A stretch of DNA of 64,000 nucleotides from Nakaseomyces glabratus (lineage: Eukaryota; Ascomycota; Saccharomycetes; Saccharomycetales; Saccharomycetaceae): assembly GCF_010111755.1 (NCBI RefSeq), contig NC_088954.1:603901-667900 (forward strand). The letters run 5' to 3'. Positions 1 to 10,936 of this stretch are shown in pieces. Position 1 is the stretch's first letter; each line of letters starts with the position of its first letter. The notes beneath the pieces are model-generated. The model was not told the origin of the DNA and did not search any database. It saw nothing but the letters and a program-made list of their open reading frames with translations. The translations under genes were made by a program, and so were the position numbers.

Positions 1-588
1 GTAAGTGGTGCAGAATTAGTGCAGAAGTATATCGGTGAGGGTTCCCGTATGGTCCGTGAACTGTTTGTGATGGCCAGAGAACATGCACCATCCATCATCT
101 TCATGGATGAAATCGACTCCATAGGTTCCAGTCGTGTTGAAGGTGGTGGTTCCGGTGGTGGTGACTCAGAAGTGCAAAGAACGATGTTAGAGCTACTGAA
201 TCAACTAGATGGTTTTGAGACTTCCAAGAATATTAAAATCATCATGGCTACAAACAGACTGGATATCCTTGATCCAGCTTTGCTGAGACCCGGTAGAATA
301 GATAGAAAAATTGAGTTTCCACCACCAACCGTAGCCGCAAGAGCAGAGATTCTACGTATTCACTCCAGAAAAATGAATCTGACCCGTGGTATTAACCTCA
401 GGAAGATTGCAGAAAAGATGAATGGCTGCTCTGGTGCAGATGTGAAAGGTGTATGTACAGAAGCAGGTATGTATGCTTTGAGAGAGAGAAGGATCCATGT
501 TACTCAGGAAGATTTTGAGCTTGCCGTCGGTAAAGTCATGAACAAGAACCAAGAGACTGCCATTTCTGAGGCCAAGCTGTTCAAGTGA
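1..588 (+). CDS. RPT6: 26S proteasome regulatory ATPase Rpt6 (3' part)
   Basis: C-terminal part of one of the six AAA+ ATPases of the 19S regulatory particle base, which unfolds ubiquitylated substrates and feeds them into the 20S core. The frame is open from base 1 (starting [10 protein letters not shown]), so the N-terminal half, with the coiled coil, OB domain and Walker A, lies left of the window. Visible are the Walker B segment [11 protein letters not shown], the arginine-finger region [13 protein letters not shown], the C-terminal helical domain ([15 protein letters not shown]), and the tail ending in KLFK, typical of Rpt6. An internal GTG at base 19 is not a start. It is followed on the same strand by an eIF4G gene, and TYW3 lies beyond on the other strand, the same order as S. 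cerevisiae YGL048-YGL049-YGL050. Identity is nearly certain. Confidence 0.96.
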   Translation, partial: VSGAELVQKYIGEGSRMVRELFVMAREHAPSIIFMDEIDSIGSSRVEGGGSGGGDSEVQRTMLELLNQLDGFETSKNIKIIMATNRLDILDPALLRPGRIDRKIEFPPPTVAARAEILRIHSRKMNLTRGINLRKIAEKMNGCSGADVKGVCTEAGMYALRERRIHVTQEDFELAVGKVMNKNQETAISEAKLFK

Positions 589-1618
589 TTTCACTAATTT
601 TATGTGACTCATTATATTCATTGAAACTATTGCATCTGTGCTGCATTAGCACATGCATCGGGGTCAAGTAGAGCATTAAAACCATATTTACAATACTAAT
701 ATATATAGACCTGTATCTGTATAACCATAACGTGAAAATATATGAAAAAAAATAACATAAAAATATTTCACCCATGAGAGGGGCAGCTTGATAGCAATCT
801 AGATTTGCTATTGCGTCAGCATTATTCGTATACTCTATTGCTTGTAAGGCTTGCCAATATTGCCTCTCGTTCGATACTCATCTCAAACGAAATCAAGGAC
901 GCTCGCCTTTGAACTCCCGGACGTTCTTTCAATTCGAAACAATGGCAGTCTCATGTAAACTGGTGTCATAGAGAATAAAGGTCTGGCACCGTTATACCAT
1001 ACAATTTAACGGGTCTCATAGCTATACTTGATTTCTAAGGAAAACAACCCAAGGCTCTGAACCATAGTTCTAATCATTGATCATCAAAAGCGATCAGGAC
1101 ATAGCTGCATAGAACTTACACAGCAAAAGGCAATCAAACAGAAGCAAGTATTCTAGTTTCAGAACCAAGGCGTTATTTTTCCCCCAATTCTGGTGAAAGT
1201 ATCTATACACTGCAGAGCAATTGGCGATTATCGTGTGATTCTTTTACAGTACTCAGAATCGACACTAAACCATAGCAAAATAGCTGCACCACTGAAAGTT
1301 GAAAGAACGGTTCTCAGAACGCGTTTTTGATTCAACTTTCCATAGGAATTGATCAGGAATTTAAACAGCTGAGACGGTGAAATCATTGTGCTCAAACATA
1401 GATTGATCTCAACGGACATTCAATATATTGATCCAAAAGAAGAGTACCGAACCATACTTTTTTTTTTTAAAATCTGAACCATCCTTCTTATTAAGACCTA
1501 TTTGCATTTCCTGTTAAGTTAACTTCTTTAGACATCTGAGCAAGACATAAGCTGCATTTTTTTTCAAAATCATACTTAATTAATAATTAGAAAGATTGAC
1601 ATTAATAAAACTTGCAAC
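589..1618. other. Intergenic, RPT6 3' flank and TIF4632 promoter
   Basis: About 1 kb without a credible gene; the short frames inside are small and show no domain. It holds the RPT6 3' end (AT-rich, near 700-770) and the eIF4G upstream region, with short T/A tracts near 1459-1470 and 1556-1564. No RNA gene is recognisable. Confidence 0.6.
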
Positions 1619-4600
1619 ATGACAGAACAAGAAGCTAACGCTATAAAGAATGAGGGAAGTAATGATTCTATCCAGACTACCAAAATGCAAAATGAAAATC
1701 CTGAACCCAGTAAGGAAGACAATACTAATACTTCTTACACCAATGGTAATGATAAGGTAAACAATGGAGGAAACAACTATAACAACTACAACAATTATAA
1801 TAATAGAAATTCCTACCACAGCAATAATTACTCCAGAAATTATCAACAAAGAAATACTGGAGGGAGGTATAATAACCCAAATAAGTTTAACAATGGGGGG
1901 ACTCGTGTCAATTCCAAAAATGTTAACCAACAAAATAATTATAACAACTACAACGCATCTGGGACCAATAGATACATGAATAACTATAATAAGCACAACA
2001 GAAACCAAAAAGGAACTCCGGGAATAAACCCAGCTGCTGCAATGCAATGGGCCGGCTATTATGGTAATCAAATGTACTATTTCCCACAAGGTATGGCTGC
2101 CATGGGTAACCCAGCTGGTATGGATATGGCTGCTATGATGGCTGCACAACAAGGTATGATGACTTCACCACAACCAGGTGTCACAGCATCTGAAACACCG
2201 TCTCCACCCCCTATAAAGATTGAAATAACAAAGAAGACTGGTGAACACTTAGACCTTGATGAGATTCGTGCACAACATAAGGCAGCAGCGGCAAATAAGG
2301 AAAAATCCCCCTCTGCAAGCATTGAGAATGATGTGGCTGACAAAAAGGAGTCGGAGAAAGAAGGCAGTTCCATTGTAGAATCGAAAGACGAAGAGAAAGA
2401 TAAACAAGAAGTTAATGCTACAAAACCAGAACCTGAACAAAAAGAAGACGCCTCGGAGGTTAGACGTTTGTTTCTTGAACAGGTTAAGCTACGTAAAGCC
2501 GCTATCGAAAAAGCGAAACGTGGAGAAAGTACAGAGGCATCTGAGGCATCTGATTCTACTGATAAAGCTGTAGGGAACAATGAACCTTCTACCGATGAAT
2601 CTGATTCTAATAATAAAGATGCAGAAAATAGTGAAGACCAAGACACATTTTTTGACAGTAAAGACACCATAACTGAGAAAGATAATGAACTAGAATCAGG
2701 ATCCAAGGATTCTTCACCAAGGCCTTTGACTTTTGCAGAAAAGCTAAAATTGAAAAAGAAACAAACAGAGGAACATAAAGAAGAAGACTCTAACAAAGAA
2801 GAACATGAACAAGTTAATATCGACACTACAGAAAATTCTGGCGATAACAATCAGCATGTCAACGAAGTCGAATTGGAATCTAAAGAAAAGAATGAGAGCG
2901 ATGTTCCGATAATAAAGAAAGTTACTTTGGAAGAACCAATCAAAGATACTACAGAAACTGTCGAGGGAGTTACTAACGATGAAGAGAATGTTACTGGACC
3001 GCTTGCCAAGCAGCCAGCTGACATCTTGACCATGACTGAATTTTTGGCAAAGTTAAAAGAAGTTGAACCAGTCGATGACATCTATACCTTCACATACCCA
3101 CCTGAATTTGAGGAACCAGATCCAAAATACAAAAAACAAACGGTTAAATATACATATGGACCAAGCTTTTTACTACAATTCAAAGAAAAAGCTAGAGCCT
3201 TCCCAGATGATCCTTGGCAATTAAGCACCGCAGCTAAAATTGTCATCCCACCAAGTATATCAAAGTCTAAATCAAGAGATTCCAATCGTTTTAACAATGG
3301 TCCATCTGGTCGTATGGGTGAGTTTAGAAACGGATCAATGAGAAATATGGATATGCGTAGCGGTTCTAAGGTTTCATCCAAAAGAAAATCCAAGAGAATG
3401 GATGATAGGAAGTCAACTAGAACATCTTACACATCAAGAAAAGACCGTGAAAGGATGGCTGAAGAAAACAGAAGGGATGAACCTAAGGTGGAAGTGGCTC
3501 CTCTTGTACCAAGTGCTAACAGATGGGTTCCAAAATCCAAACAGAAGAAAGAAACTGAAAAGAAGTTGGCACCAGATGGCACAGAGCTACTAGATAAGGA
3601 AGAGATAGAAAGGAAGATGAAATCCTTGTTGAACAAGTTAACCCTGGAGAAATTTGAACCTATCTCTAACGACATCTTAGCCATGGGTAACCAATCGAAA
3701 TGGGAAACTGAAGGTGAGACCTTGAAGCTAGTCATTGAACAAATTTTCCTCAAAGCTTGTGACGAACCACATTGGTCTTCCATGTATGCACAATTATGTG
3801 GTAAGATTGTGAAGGAATTGGACGCTTCCATTTATGATAATACCAATGAGGGTAAGACTGGTCCAAAGCTGGTTTTGCACTACTTGGTTGCAAGATGCCA
3901 CACCGAGTTTGAAAAAGGTTGGACTGATAAATTACCAACTAAGGAAGATGGTAGCCCATTGGAACCTGAAATGATGTCTGATGAATACTACCAGGCAGCT
4001 GCCGCTAAGAGAAGAGGTTTAGGTCTAGTCAGGTTTATTGGTTTCCTATACCGTTTGAATCTGTTGACTGGAAAAATGATGTTCGAATGTTTCCGTAGAC
4101 TAATGAGGGATCTTACTGGTAACCCATCAGAGGAGATTCTAGAATCTGTTGTCGAACTATTAGAGACTGTTGGTGAACAATTTGAAACCGACAGCTTTAG
4201 AACGGCTAACGCAACGCTTGAAGGCTCTGCATTATTGGATAGTCTATTCCAAATCCTACAAAGCATTATTAATGAAGGCAAGATATCAAGTAGAATTAAA
4301 TTCAAATTGATCGATGTTAAGGAATTGAGAGAATTAAAGCATTGGAATAGCAGTAAGAAGGATGCTGGTCCAAAGACTATACAACAAATTCATGAAGAAG
4401 AAGAGAGGCAACGTATGTTGAAGAGTAATTCTAGACAAAGTTCAAGACGTGTAAATAACAATTCCATGGGTAACCATAATAACAGAGATAGAGGCTTTTA
4501 TAGAAGAGAAAACACCATGAATTCGAGAGACAATTTCCAGTCTACACGCTCTCCATCCACCAGATATAACTCAAAAGATACAAAAGAAGATCAAGCTCCA

Positions 4601-4657
4601 GCTCCGAAAACTACGAACATGTTTAGTGCGCTAATGGATACAGATGAAGAAGAGTAG
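1619..4657 (+). CDS. TIF4632: Translation initiation factor eIF4G
   Basis: Scaffold of the cap-binding complex eIF4F, joining eIF4E, eIF4A, poly(A)-binding protein and mRNA. The 1012-residue product has an Asn/Tyr-rich N-terminus, then a conserved block around residues 199-212 (IEITKKTGEHLDLD) in the Pab1-binding region. An acidic, lysine-rich linker follows, then the eIF4E-binding motif YGPSFLL at 513-519. An Arg/Ser-rich RNA-binding stretch lies near 545-620, a MIF4G/HEAT domain at about 660-920 (with KACDEPHWSSMYAQLCG), and an Arg/Ser/Asn tail ends NMFSALMDTDEEE. S. cerevisiae has two duplicated copies, TIF4631 and TIF4632. The neighbours RPT6 and TYW3 match the TIF4632 locus, so I use that symbol; sequence alone would not separate the two. 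The product is slightly longer than either yeast protein. Confidence 0.93.
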   Translation: MTEQEANAIKNEGSNDSIQTTKMQNENPEPSKEDNTNTSYTNGNDKVNNGGNNYNNYNNYNNRNSYHSNNYSRNYQQRNTGGRYNNPNKFNNGGTRVNSKNVNQQNNYNNYNASGTNRYMNNYNKHNRNQKGTPGINPAAAMQWAGYYGNQMYYFPQGMAAMGNPAGMDMAAMMAAQQGMMTSPQPGVTASETPSPPPIKIEITKKTGEHLDLDEIRAQHKAAAANKEKSPSASIENDVADKKESEKEGSSIVESKDEEKDKQEVNATKPEPEQKEDASEVRRLFLEQVKLRKAAIEKAKRGESTEASEASDSTDKAVGNNEPSTDESDSNNKDAENSEDQDTFFDSKDTITEKDNELESGSKDSSPRPLTFAEKLKLKKKQTEEHKEEDSNKEEHEQVNIDTTENSGDNNQHVNEVELESKEKNESDVPIIKKVTLEEPIKDTTETVEGVTNDEENVTGPLAKQPADILTMTEFLAKLKEVEPVDDIYTFTYPPEFEEPDPKYKKQTVKYTYGPSFLLQFKEKARAFPDDPWQLSTAAKIVIPPSISKSKSRDSNRFNNGPSGRMGEFRNGSMRNMDMRSGSKVSSKRKSKRMDDRKSTRTSYTSRKDRERMAEENRRDEPKVEVAPLVPSANRWVPKSKQKKETEKKLAPDGTELLDKEEIERKMKSLLNKLTLEKFEPISNDILAMGNQSKWETEGETLKLVIEQIFLKACDEPHWSSMYAQLCGKIVKELDASIYDNTNEGKTGPKLVLHYLVARCHTEFEKGWTDKLPTKEDGSPLEPEMMSDEYYQAAAAKRRGLGLVRFIGFLYRLNLLTGKMMFECFRRLMRDLTGNPSEEILESVVELLETVGEQFETDSFRTANATLEGSALLDSLFQILQSIINEGKISSRIKFKLIDVKELRELKHWNSSKKDAGPKTIQQIHEEEERQRMLKSNSRQSSRRVNNNSMGNHNNRDRGFYRRENTMNSRDNFQSTRSPSTRYNSKDTKEDQAPAPKTTNMFSALMDTDEEE

Positions 4658-4903
4658 TTATATTGGAATGTCAATCTTCTTACTATATTCACCGCTTTTA
4701 AGACTACCTACCTTTGCATTTTATTCTTGTACGATATATATATATATTTATATGTATGCCTTTTATGTTAATGCTAGCCTCATATTGAGGATCAACATTA
4801 TAAACACGATATCATTATTTGAATACTCAATGCCATAACACCCATTAGGAAATTAGATATTACTTCTCAAGGTTGGTTAAATTCTACCAAATATCATATA
4901 CAG

Positions 4904-5713
4904 TCATTTGCCTATCTGCTTCTGTTGAAGAAGACGTTGTTTCTCAAGTCCCTCTCTTCTTTTCCTTTCACGGCGCTCCTCTTTTGTCTCCTCTTTCACT
5001 TGTGTATTTACATCTTTTGGTGATTCAACTATCTCAGATTTTATCTTGGCAAACAAGACTGTCATTTTCTTTTCGTTTTCAATAAATTTTGCCTTTGTGA
5101 TTCTATCAAGAACAGTAATGTAGGAGGGATCAACAATTAACGCCAGATGGCCATTTTCCTTAACGTATCCAATTGGAACATCAAGCTTTATATTTATTCT
5201 AATCGCAACAATAAAATTTGAGCCAATACCACTTTCTCTAAAGCCACACGCCATTGCAGTGTTATAAAGTTTTGATGCACTTTCAAAATCACGACATTTC
5301 ACATGCAATATGAAGGGCTCGTATTTGTATAGGATCATACTGGAACTGCCATCATCGTTGATGTCCTTTGTATTAGAAGCATCTATGACCCAGTTAAGAT
5401 TCTTGGAAGCAGTAGTTCTGTCAAACCAATTATCAATATCCTTGAACTCATGACTTACAAAGAGCCAAACACCTCCGTCACCTTTACCACCAACTTTTAC
5501 ATCTCCGTTAATAGCTTTTTGACCTTCAATAAATACACTGATTCTACCTGAACAAGATGAAGTTGTAACCATATCAGGTGAACTATTTATTAGATCGATT
5601 ATTGGTAAACATAACACATCTATAGTGCCTTTGGGTGACAGATCAAGCTGATCTGAGTTTATTTCCTGCAGGATCGCTAACTTCTTCTGGTCAAAGGCAT
5701 TCTGTTTAGACAT
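4904..5713 (-). CDS. TYW3: tRNA wybutosine-synthesising protein 3
   Basis: S-adenosylmethionine-dependent methyltransferase that carries out the N4-methylation step in making wybutosine at G37 of tRNA-Phe. At 269 residues it is about the usual yeast length. It shows the family blocks NAFDQKKLAILQEINSDQ at the N-terminus, VTTSSCSGRISVF, and KVGGKGDGGVWLFVSHE, and it ends in a lysine/arginine-rich tail (KEERRERKRREGLEKQ). It lies tail-to-tail with the eIF4G gene, with about 250 bp between the stop codons. It is the last member of the YGL048-050 synteny block; beyond it the matching S. cerevisiae order breaks. Confidence 0.93.
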   Translation of the reverse strand: MSKQNAFDQKKLAILQEINSDQLDLSPKGTIDVLCLPIIDLINSSPDMVTTSSCSGRISVFIEGQKAINGDVKVGGKGDGGVWLFVSHEFKDIDNWFDRTTASKNLNWVIDASNTKDINDDGSSSMILYKYEPFILHVKCRDFESASKLYNTAMACGFRESGIGSNFIVAIRINIKLDVPIGYVKENGHLALIVDPSYITVLDRITKAKFIENEKKMTVLFAKIKSEIVESPKDVNTQVKEETKEERRERKRREGLEKQRLLQQKQIGK

Positions 5714-6040
5714 CTTTCAGTATTTTAAACCTGCAGTAACCCTGTAGTCAAATTTTTAAGCAACAATAAACGTACTAGCTCAATAAAATATCCAATATTT
5801 TACAATTCTGACTAGCCTCTAATCAATAAATATTTGCAAATACGAGCCCAGAAACTTCCCGTCTGCACAATTTTTTAAAGAACAGTAAAACTGCTTTCGA
5901 GATCACAATGCTATTCAGATAAACTCTAATTCCTACAAGCAATTGTTCCTGCATCATGCTCTGTATTCAACTTTTGCACTATTAGTGCTGATATGGGCAA
6001 TGCTCATCGCATATTTTCAAAAAAAAATTTGAAGAAGTTT
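5714..6040. other. Intergenic, TYW3 upstream region
   Basis: AT-rich upstream region of TYW3 up to the tRNA terminator. No gene and no retrotransposon LTR is recognisable, although yeast tRNA genes often attract them. Confidence 0.5.
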
Positions 6041-6050
6041 AAAAAAAAAA
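6041..6050 (-). terminator. RNA polymerase III T-run terminator
   Basis: A run of ten A on the + strand, hence ten T on the transcribed sense strand, begins one base after the 3' end of the tRNA-Arg gene. This is the normal Pol III termination signal. Confidence 0.9.
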
Positions 6051-6051
6051 G

Positions 6052-6123
6052 CACTCACGATGGGGGTCGAACCCATAATCTTCTGATTAGAAGTCAGACG
6101 CGTTGCCATTACGCCACGCGAGC
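6052..6123 (-). tRNA. tRNA-Arg (anticodon UCU)
   Basis: The 72-base minus-strand gene folds as a full cloverleaf. The acceptor arm GCTCGCG pairs with CGTGAGT (two G-T pairs), with G as discriminator. The D-arm is in the A-box region (TGGCGTAATGG) and the anticodon loop is CTTCTAA, giving UCU. The T-arm and B-box read GGGTTCGACCCCC. It has no intron. It reads AGA codons, the favoured arginine codon in yeast. It sits at the join between two blocks of different S. cerevisiae synteny. Confidence 0.97.
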
Positions 6124-6869
6124 TTAGTAATTAATATAATAAAACATATAGGTACTAGAAACATATCTAGCAGGTCCTCTAAAAAAAAGAAATGTGAAAA
6201 ATGCACTGGGAACAATGCAGCTAACTCATATTTAGTGCCAAACACAAAACTTGAGTATTTAGCAAAAATGGCAAATATACCAAGAATTCTACATAAATTG
6301 TTAAATATGATCTAAAAATACCACATATCGACCCTAAATTCCCATAGCGGTGACACATTTAGTTTTACGTATAGACCTTGGTTAGTAAAGTCCGGAGTTC
6401 TTCCACTGGGGGAATTTCCATTTGACAGCAATTTAGATTGGCAAAGAAATTATTAGAAGCCAAGCACATTTAACTTGCGTTGGAAATGTTCCTCACTCTC
6501 GGAGTTTTTACGTAGAAACTCGGACTACCCAAATTGGAATTTTTAGGTTTAGGTAATATTTAGCTTGACTTGCCAATGTTATCTATTGGCAGAATTATAA
6601 CTTGAGAGAGTCTATACTATTAACAAAATTTATATGAGTACTTACATCCTAGAATCAAATACTTAGCAAAACAGTATTGCTAATATCAGTCTCGAGTGTT
6701 GGACTCTGAATTTTTGGAAACGTATAAATAGGCGTCGAGGTTCAGGAATTTTCCATTACAATCCATATTCCATTATAAACTCTTTCTCTCTCTCACATTA
6801 TATATTTTTATATATATTTATTTTAATTCTTATAACATAACAAGAAATCAAGGAAAGCTACTAAGAGTC
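6124..6869 (+). promoter_or_regulatory. Promoter region of the secreted-protein gene, with TATA box
   Basis: About 750 bp of non-coding sequence. A TATA element TATAAATA lies at 6723-6730, about 140 bp before the ATG. Two copies of TTACGTA, a core resembling Yap-type bZIP sites, lie at 6365-6371 and 6508-6514, and CGGAGTT/AACTCGG-type motifs flank the second. A short frame overlapping the tRNA is not a gene. Binding by any factor is inference from motif shape. Confidence 0.45.
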
Positions 6870-7913
6870 ATGAAAGTTTCTAATATCAACTCCGTTTTAT
6901 TTCTCGCTTCTCAGTTGGCTTCTGCCGCTGGCGGTGAGATTGTCACTGTGACTGAGACATCTACAGTCTGCTCCACCAAGACCCTAACAGTGCCAATGAC
7001 TGTCACAGTCACGCCAAAGCCGGCGCCTCCTGTGCGTCCTTCCAAAGTCGCGAAGCTCGCCAATGAGATGAACTTCATCTTCAACATGGCTGGTGCCATC
7101 AAGTCGTGTCTGCCTGACTCTGGCATAACTGTGCCACCCAGCTGGGCGCGCGTGCAATGCACATTCTATGTGTTCAACCTGATGCTTTCCCTAACCATTA
7201 ACATCATTGGTGGTAAGGACCACCACGAGTTTTGGAAGAAAAGGCAACAGCAATGGAGGGAGTGGGAGGAGAAGTACTGGCAAGAAGCGGGCGACGGCGA
7301 AGACGAGGGCGATTGCTCTGATGAGGAAGAGAGCTCCACTGACCCTCACGGGAATGCGGTGGCCACCAACGACAACGCTTTGCTATCTTTCAAGACCACG
7401 AAGATGCTCATGGACAAGCTCGGTGTGCAGGTGTACCCTTACATGAACGAAACCACTTTGCAAGAGTGTGTGCACTACAAGTTTGTCAAGGACCGCTACA
7501 AGGACTTACTGGGCCAGGACCTGGTCGAAGGCACCGTGTGCTTGTCTCAGCATGGATTAGCAACTTTTGTGAAGTTGCCAGACAACAGTGCAGAAGACAC
7601 AGAGGACGGCAAAGACAGCGGTACTGGTGCTACGGGTGGTGAACTCTTGGACTACCAAAGCTTCATGAACAAGTTGCGGCCACAGATGTACGTGAAGAAG
7701 TTCGACAAGTACCTGCACAACATCAAGCAGGCCAAGTTCATGACCACCTGGCAGCTCATCAACTTCAAGCAGTACTCCAAGGACATCATGCGCGAGCTCG
7801 CCTATGTGACGGACCAGCTGCGGGACCCCGACCACAAACACATCTCCTTCGAGCTCAAAAACAAGGAGGACCCAGCGGATCTCACACCAATGATGAGTTT
7901 CAACATATTGTGA
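6870..7913 (+). CDS. Predicted secreted protein of unknown function
   Basis: 347 residues. The N-terminus (MKVSNINSVLFLASQLASAAG) is a good secretion signal. A short Thr/Val-rich stretch of the VTVTETSTV type common in yeast wall proteins follows. The middle segment, residues about 110-170, is highly charged with tryptophans (EFWKKRQQQWREWEEKYW) and an acidic run. I recognise no catalytic domain. There is no hydrophobic C-terminal tail, so no GPI anchor is predicted; the protein ends PMMSFNIL. The ATG at 6870 directly precedes the signal peptide and has a TATA box upstream. The coding sequence is markedly richer in G and C at third positions than TIF4632 or TYW3. It lies between the tRNA and MET17, where the S. 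cerevisiae counterpart has no such gene as far as I recall, so it may be lineage-specific. Confidence 0.75.
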   Translation: MKVSNINSVLFLASQLASAAGGEIVTVTETSTVCSTKTLTVPMTVTVTPKPAPPVRPSKVAKLANEMNFIFNMAGAIKSCLPDSGITVPPSWARVQCTFYVFNLMLSLTINIIGGKDHHEFWKKRQQQWREWEEKYWQEAGDGEDEGDCSDEEESSTDPHGNAVATNDNALLSFKTTKMLMDKLGVQVYPYMNETTLQECVHYKFVKDRYKDLLGQDLVEGTVCLSQHGLATFVKLPDNSAEDTEDGKDSGTGATGGELLDYQSFMNKLRPQMYVKKFDKYLHNIKQAKFMTTWQLINFKQYSKDIMRELAYVTDQLRDPDHKHISFELKNKEDPADLTPMMSFNIL

Positions 7914-8261
7914 AGAACACGGACTTAAATGCAAGGACTCTATGTATGGGGGGGGTTACTTATACTCTTTTACTACATGTACTTTGATAATACTATATAA
8001 AATATAAAAACGTTACTATGCAACCAGCGTCTACAAAAACACCATGTGACTTTCACGTAGGTAAATATAGAAATATATACCACATATACACCCATACACC
8101 CATACACCTATACACCACAAAGTAAAACGTACAGTCGAGGAGGAAGACCACACTGTAGAGCAAATACAACGTGACTCGCTGTGGAGCAGCCAAGGGAAGG
8201 GGAACTGCACGCTCGATAGCGCTCGGGACGACCAAAAAGAAAGTGTGACAAGGTGCAGCCA

Positions 8262-10131
<1,870 letters not shown>

Positions 10132-10428
10132 GTATAGTAAAAGCACATACCAAGCATGCAAATATGTATGCCAATGTAAACCTTCCACAGAAGCACACAT
10201 GCACTCTAATACACTGTCTCTAAGAATCATATTTTTGAACAATGTATTAGAAAGAGTTACGGATATTTGAGATGTTCTTAATTCTATGTAGTATTTGTCA
10301 TTTACCATTTCTGTTTTAATTGTTATGTATATTTTTTCATTGTAAGTATAAATTCTAATATCGTATCATTTTTAATATAAGCTACATCATTCAGACGTTA
10401 TATCGTTTTTGAATATAGGGAAGAAAGG

Positions 10429-10459
<31 letters not shown>

Positions 10460-10936
10460 TCGATGGACTAACCTAGTCAATCATGCTTACATAAGAAAGT
10501 TAGTTTTTGAGTTAAGTCCAGGAATATTAATTAATTGCCCAATAAAATTAGGTTAACAGAAATAAATAAGTTTGTTCATATAGACAATATATACTATTAT
10601 CTTGATCCCAAATTGCAAATTCTAAGAATAAAATATCAATCAGGGTATATTAGTATTGGGAATGAAATAAATACAGTTTTCGATTATGTCTAGCTCGATG
10701 CATGCGGTCTTGAAACCAAACTAGGATGATAAATACAGCGGAAGTAAAAAGGTGACAAATTACTTTAATGGAAAATGAAATGAAAAAACAATAATAAATA
10801 AATAAAGGTAGTCAAATCATGGCATACTAATAAAGTTTACCAATTGGTCCCACATTTGTTTTAAACAAAAAAAGACAAGACGAGTTGCTAAAATGTCTTT
10901 ATTAGAAGTCCCATTTAATCAATTTTTTTCGTTTGC
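10132..10936. other. Convergent 3' region MET17/ACO1
   Basis: About 800 bp between two convergent stop codons. It is AT-rich with polyadenylation-type TA-rich stretches and a (CA)10 microsatellite at 10429-10448. I see no gene in it. Confidence 0.6.
10429..10448. repeat. (CA)10 microsatellite
   Basis: Ten uninterrupted CA dinucleotides in the convergent 3' region, followed by TATACACACACT. It is likely length-polymorphic between strains. Confidence 0.9.

Noticed and set aside
1580..2152. 190-codon hydrophobic minus-strand frame
   Set aside because: It is antisense of the Asn/Tyr codons in the eIF4G N-terminus, giving artificial Ile/Val runs.
2077..2850. 257-codon minus-strand frame opposite TIF4632
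   Set aside because: It is Ser-rich antisense of Glu/Lys-rich coding sequence, a typical shadow.
6103..6315. 70-codon frame beside the tRNA
   Set aside because: It begins inside the tRNA-Arg gene and shows no features.
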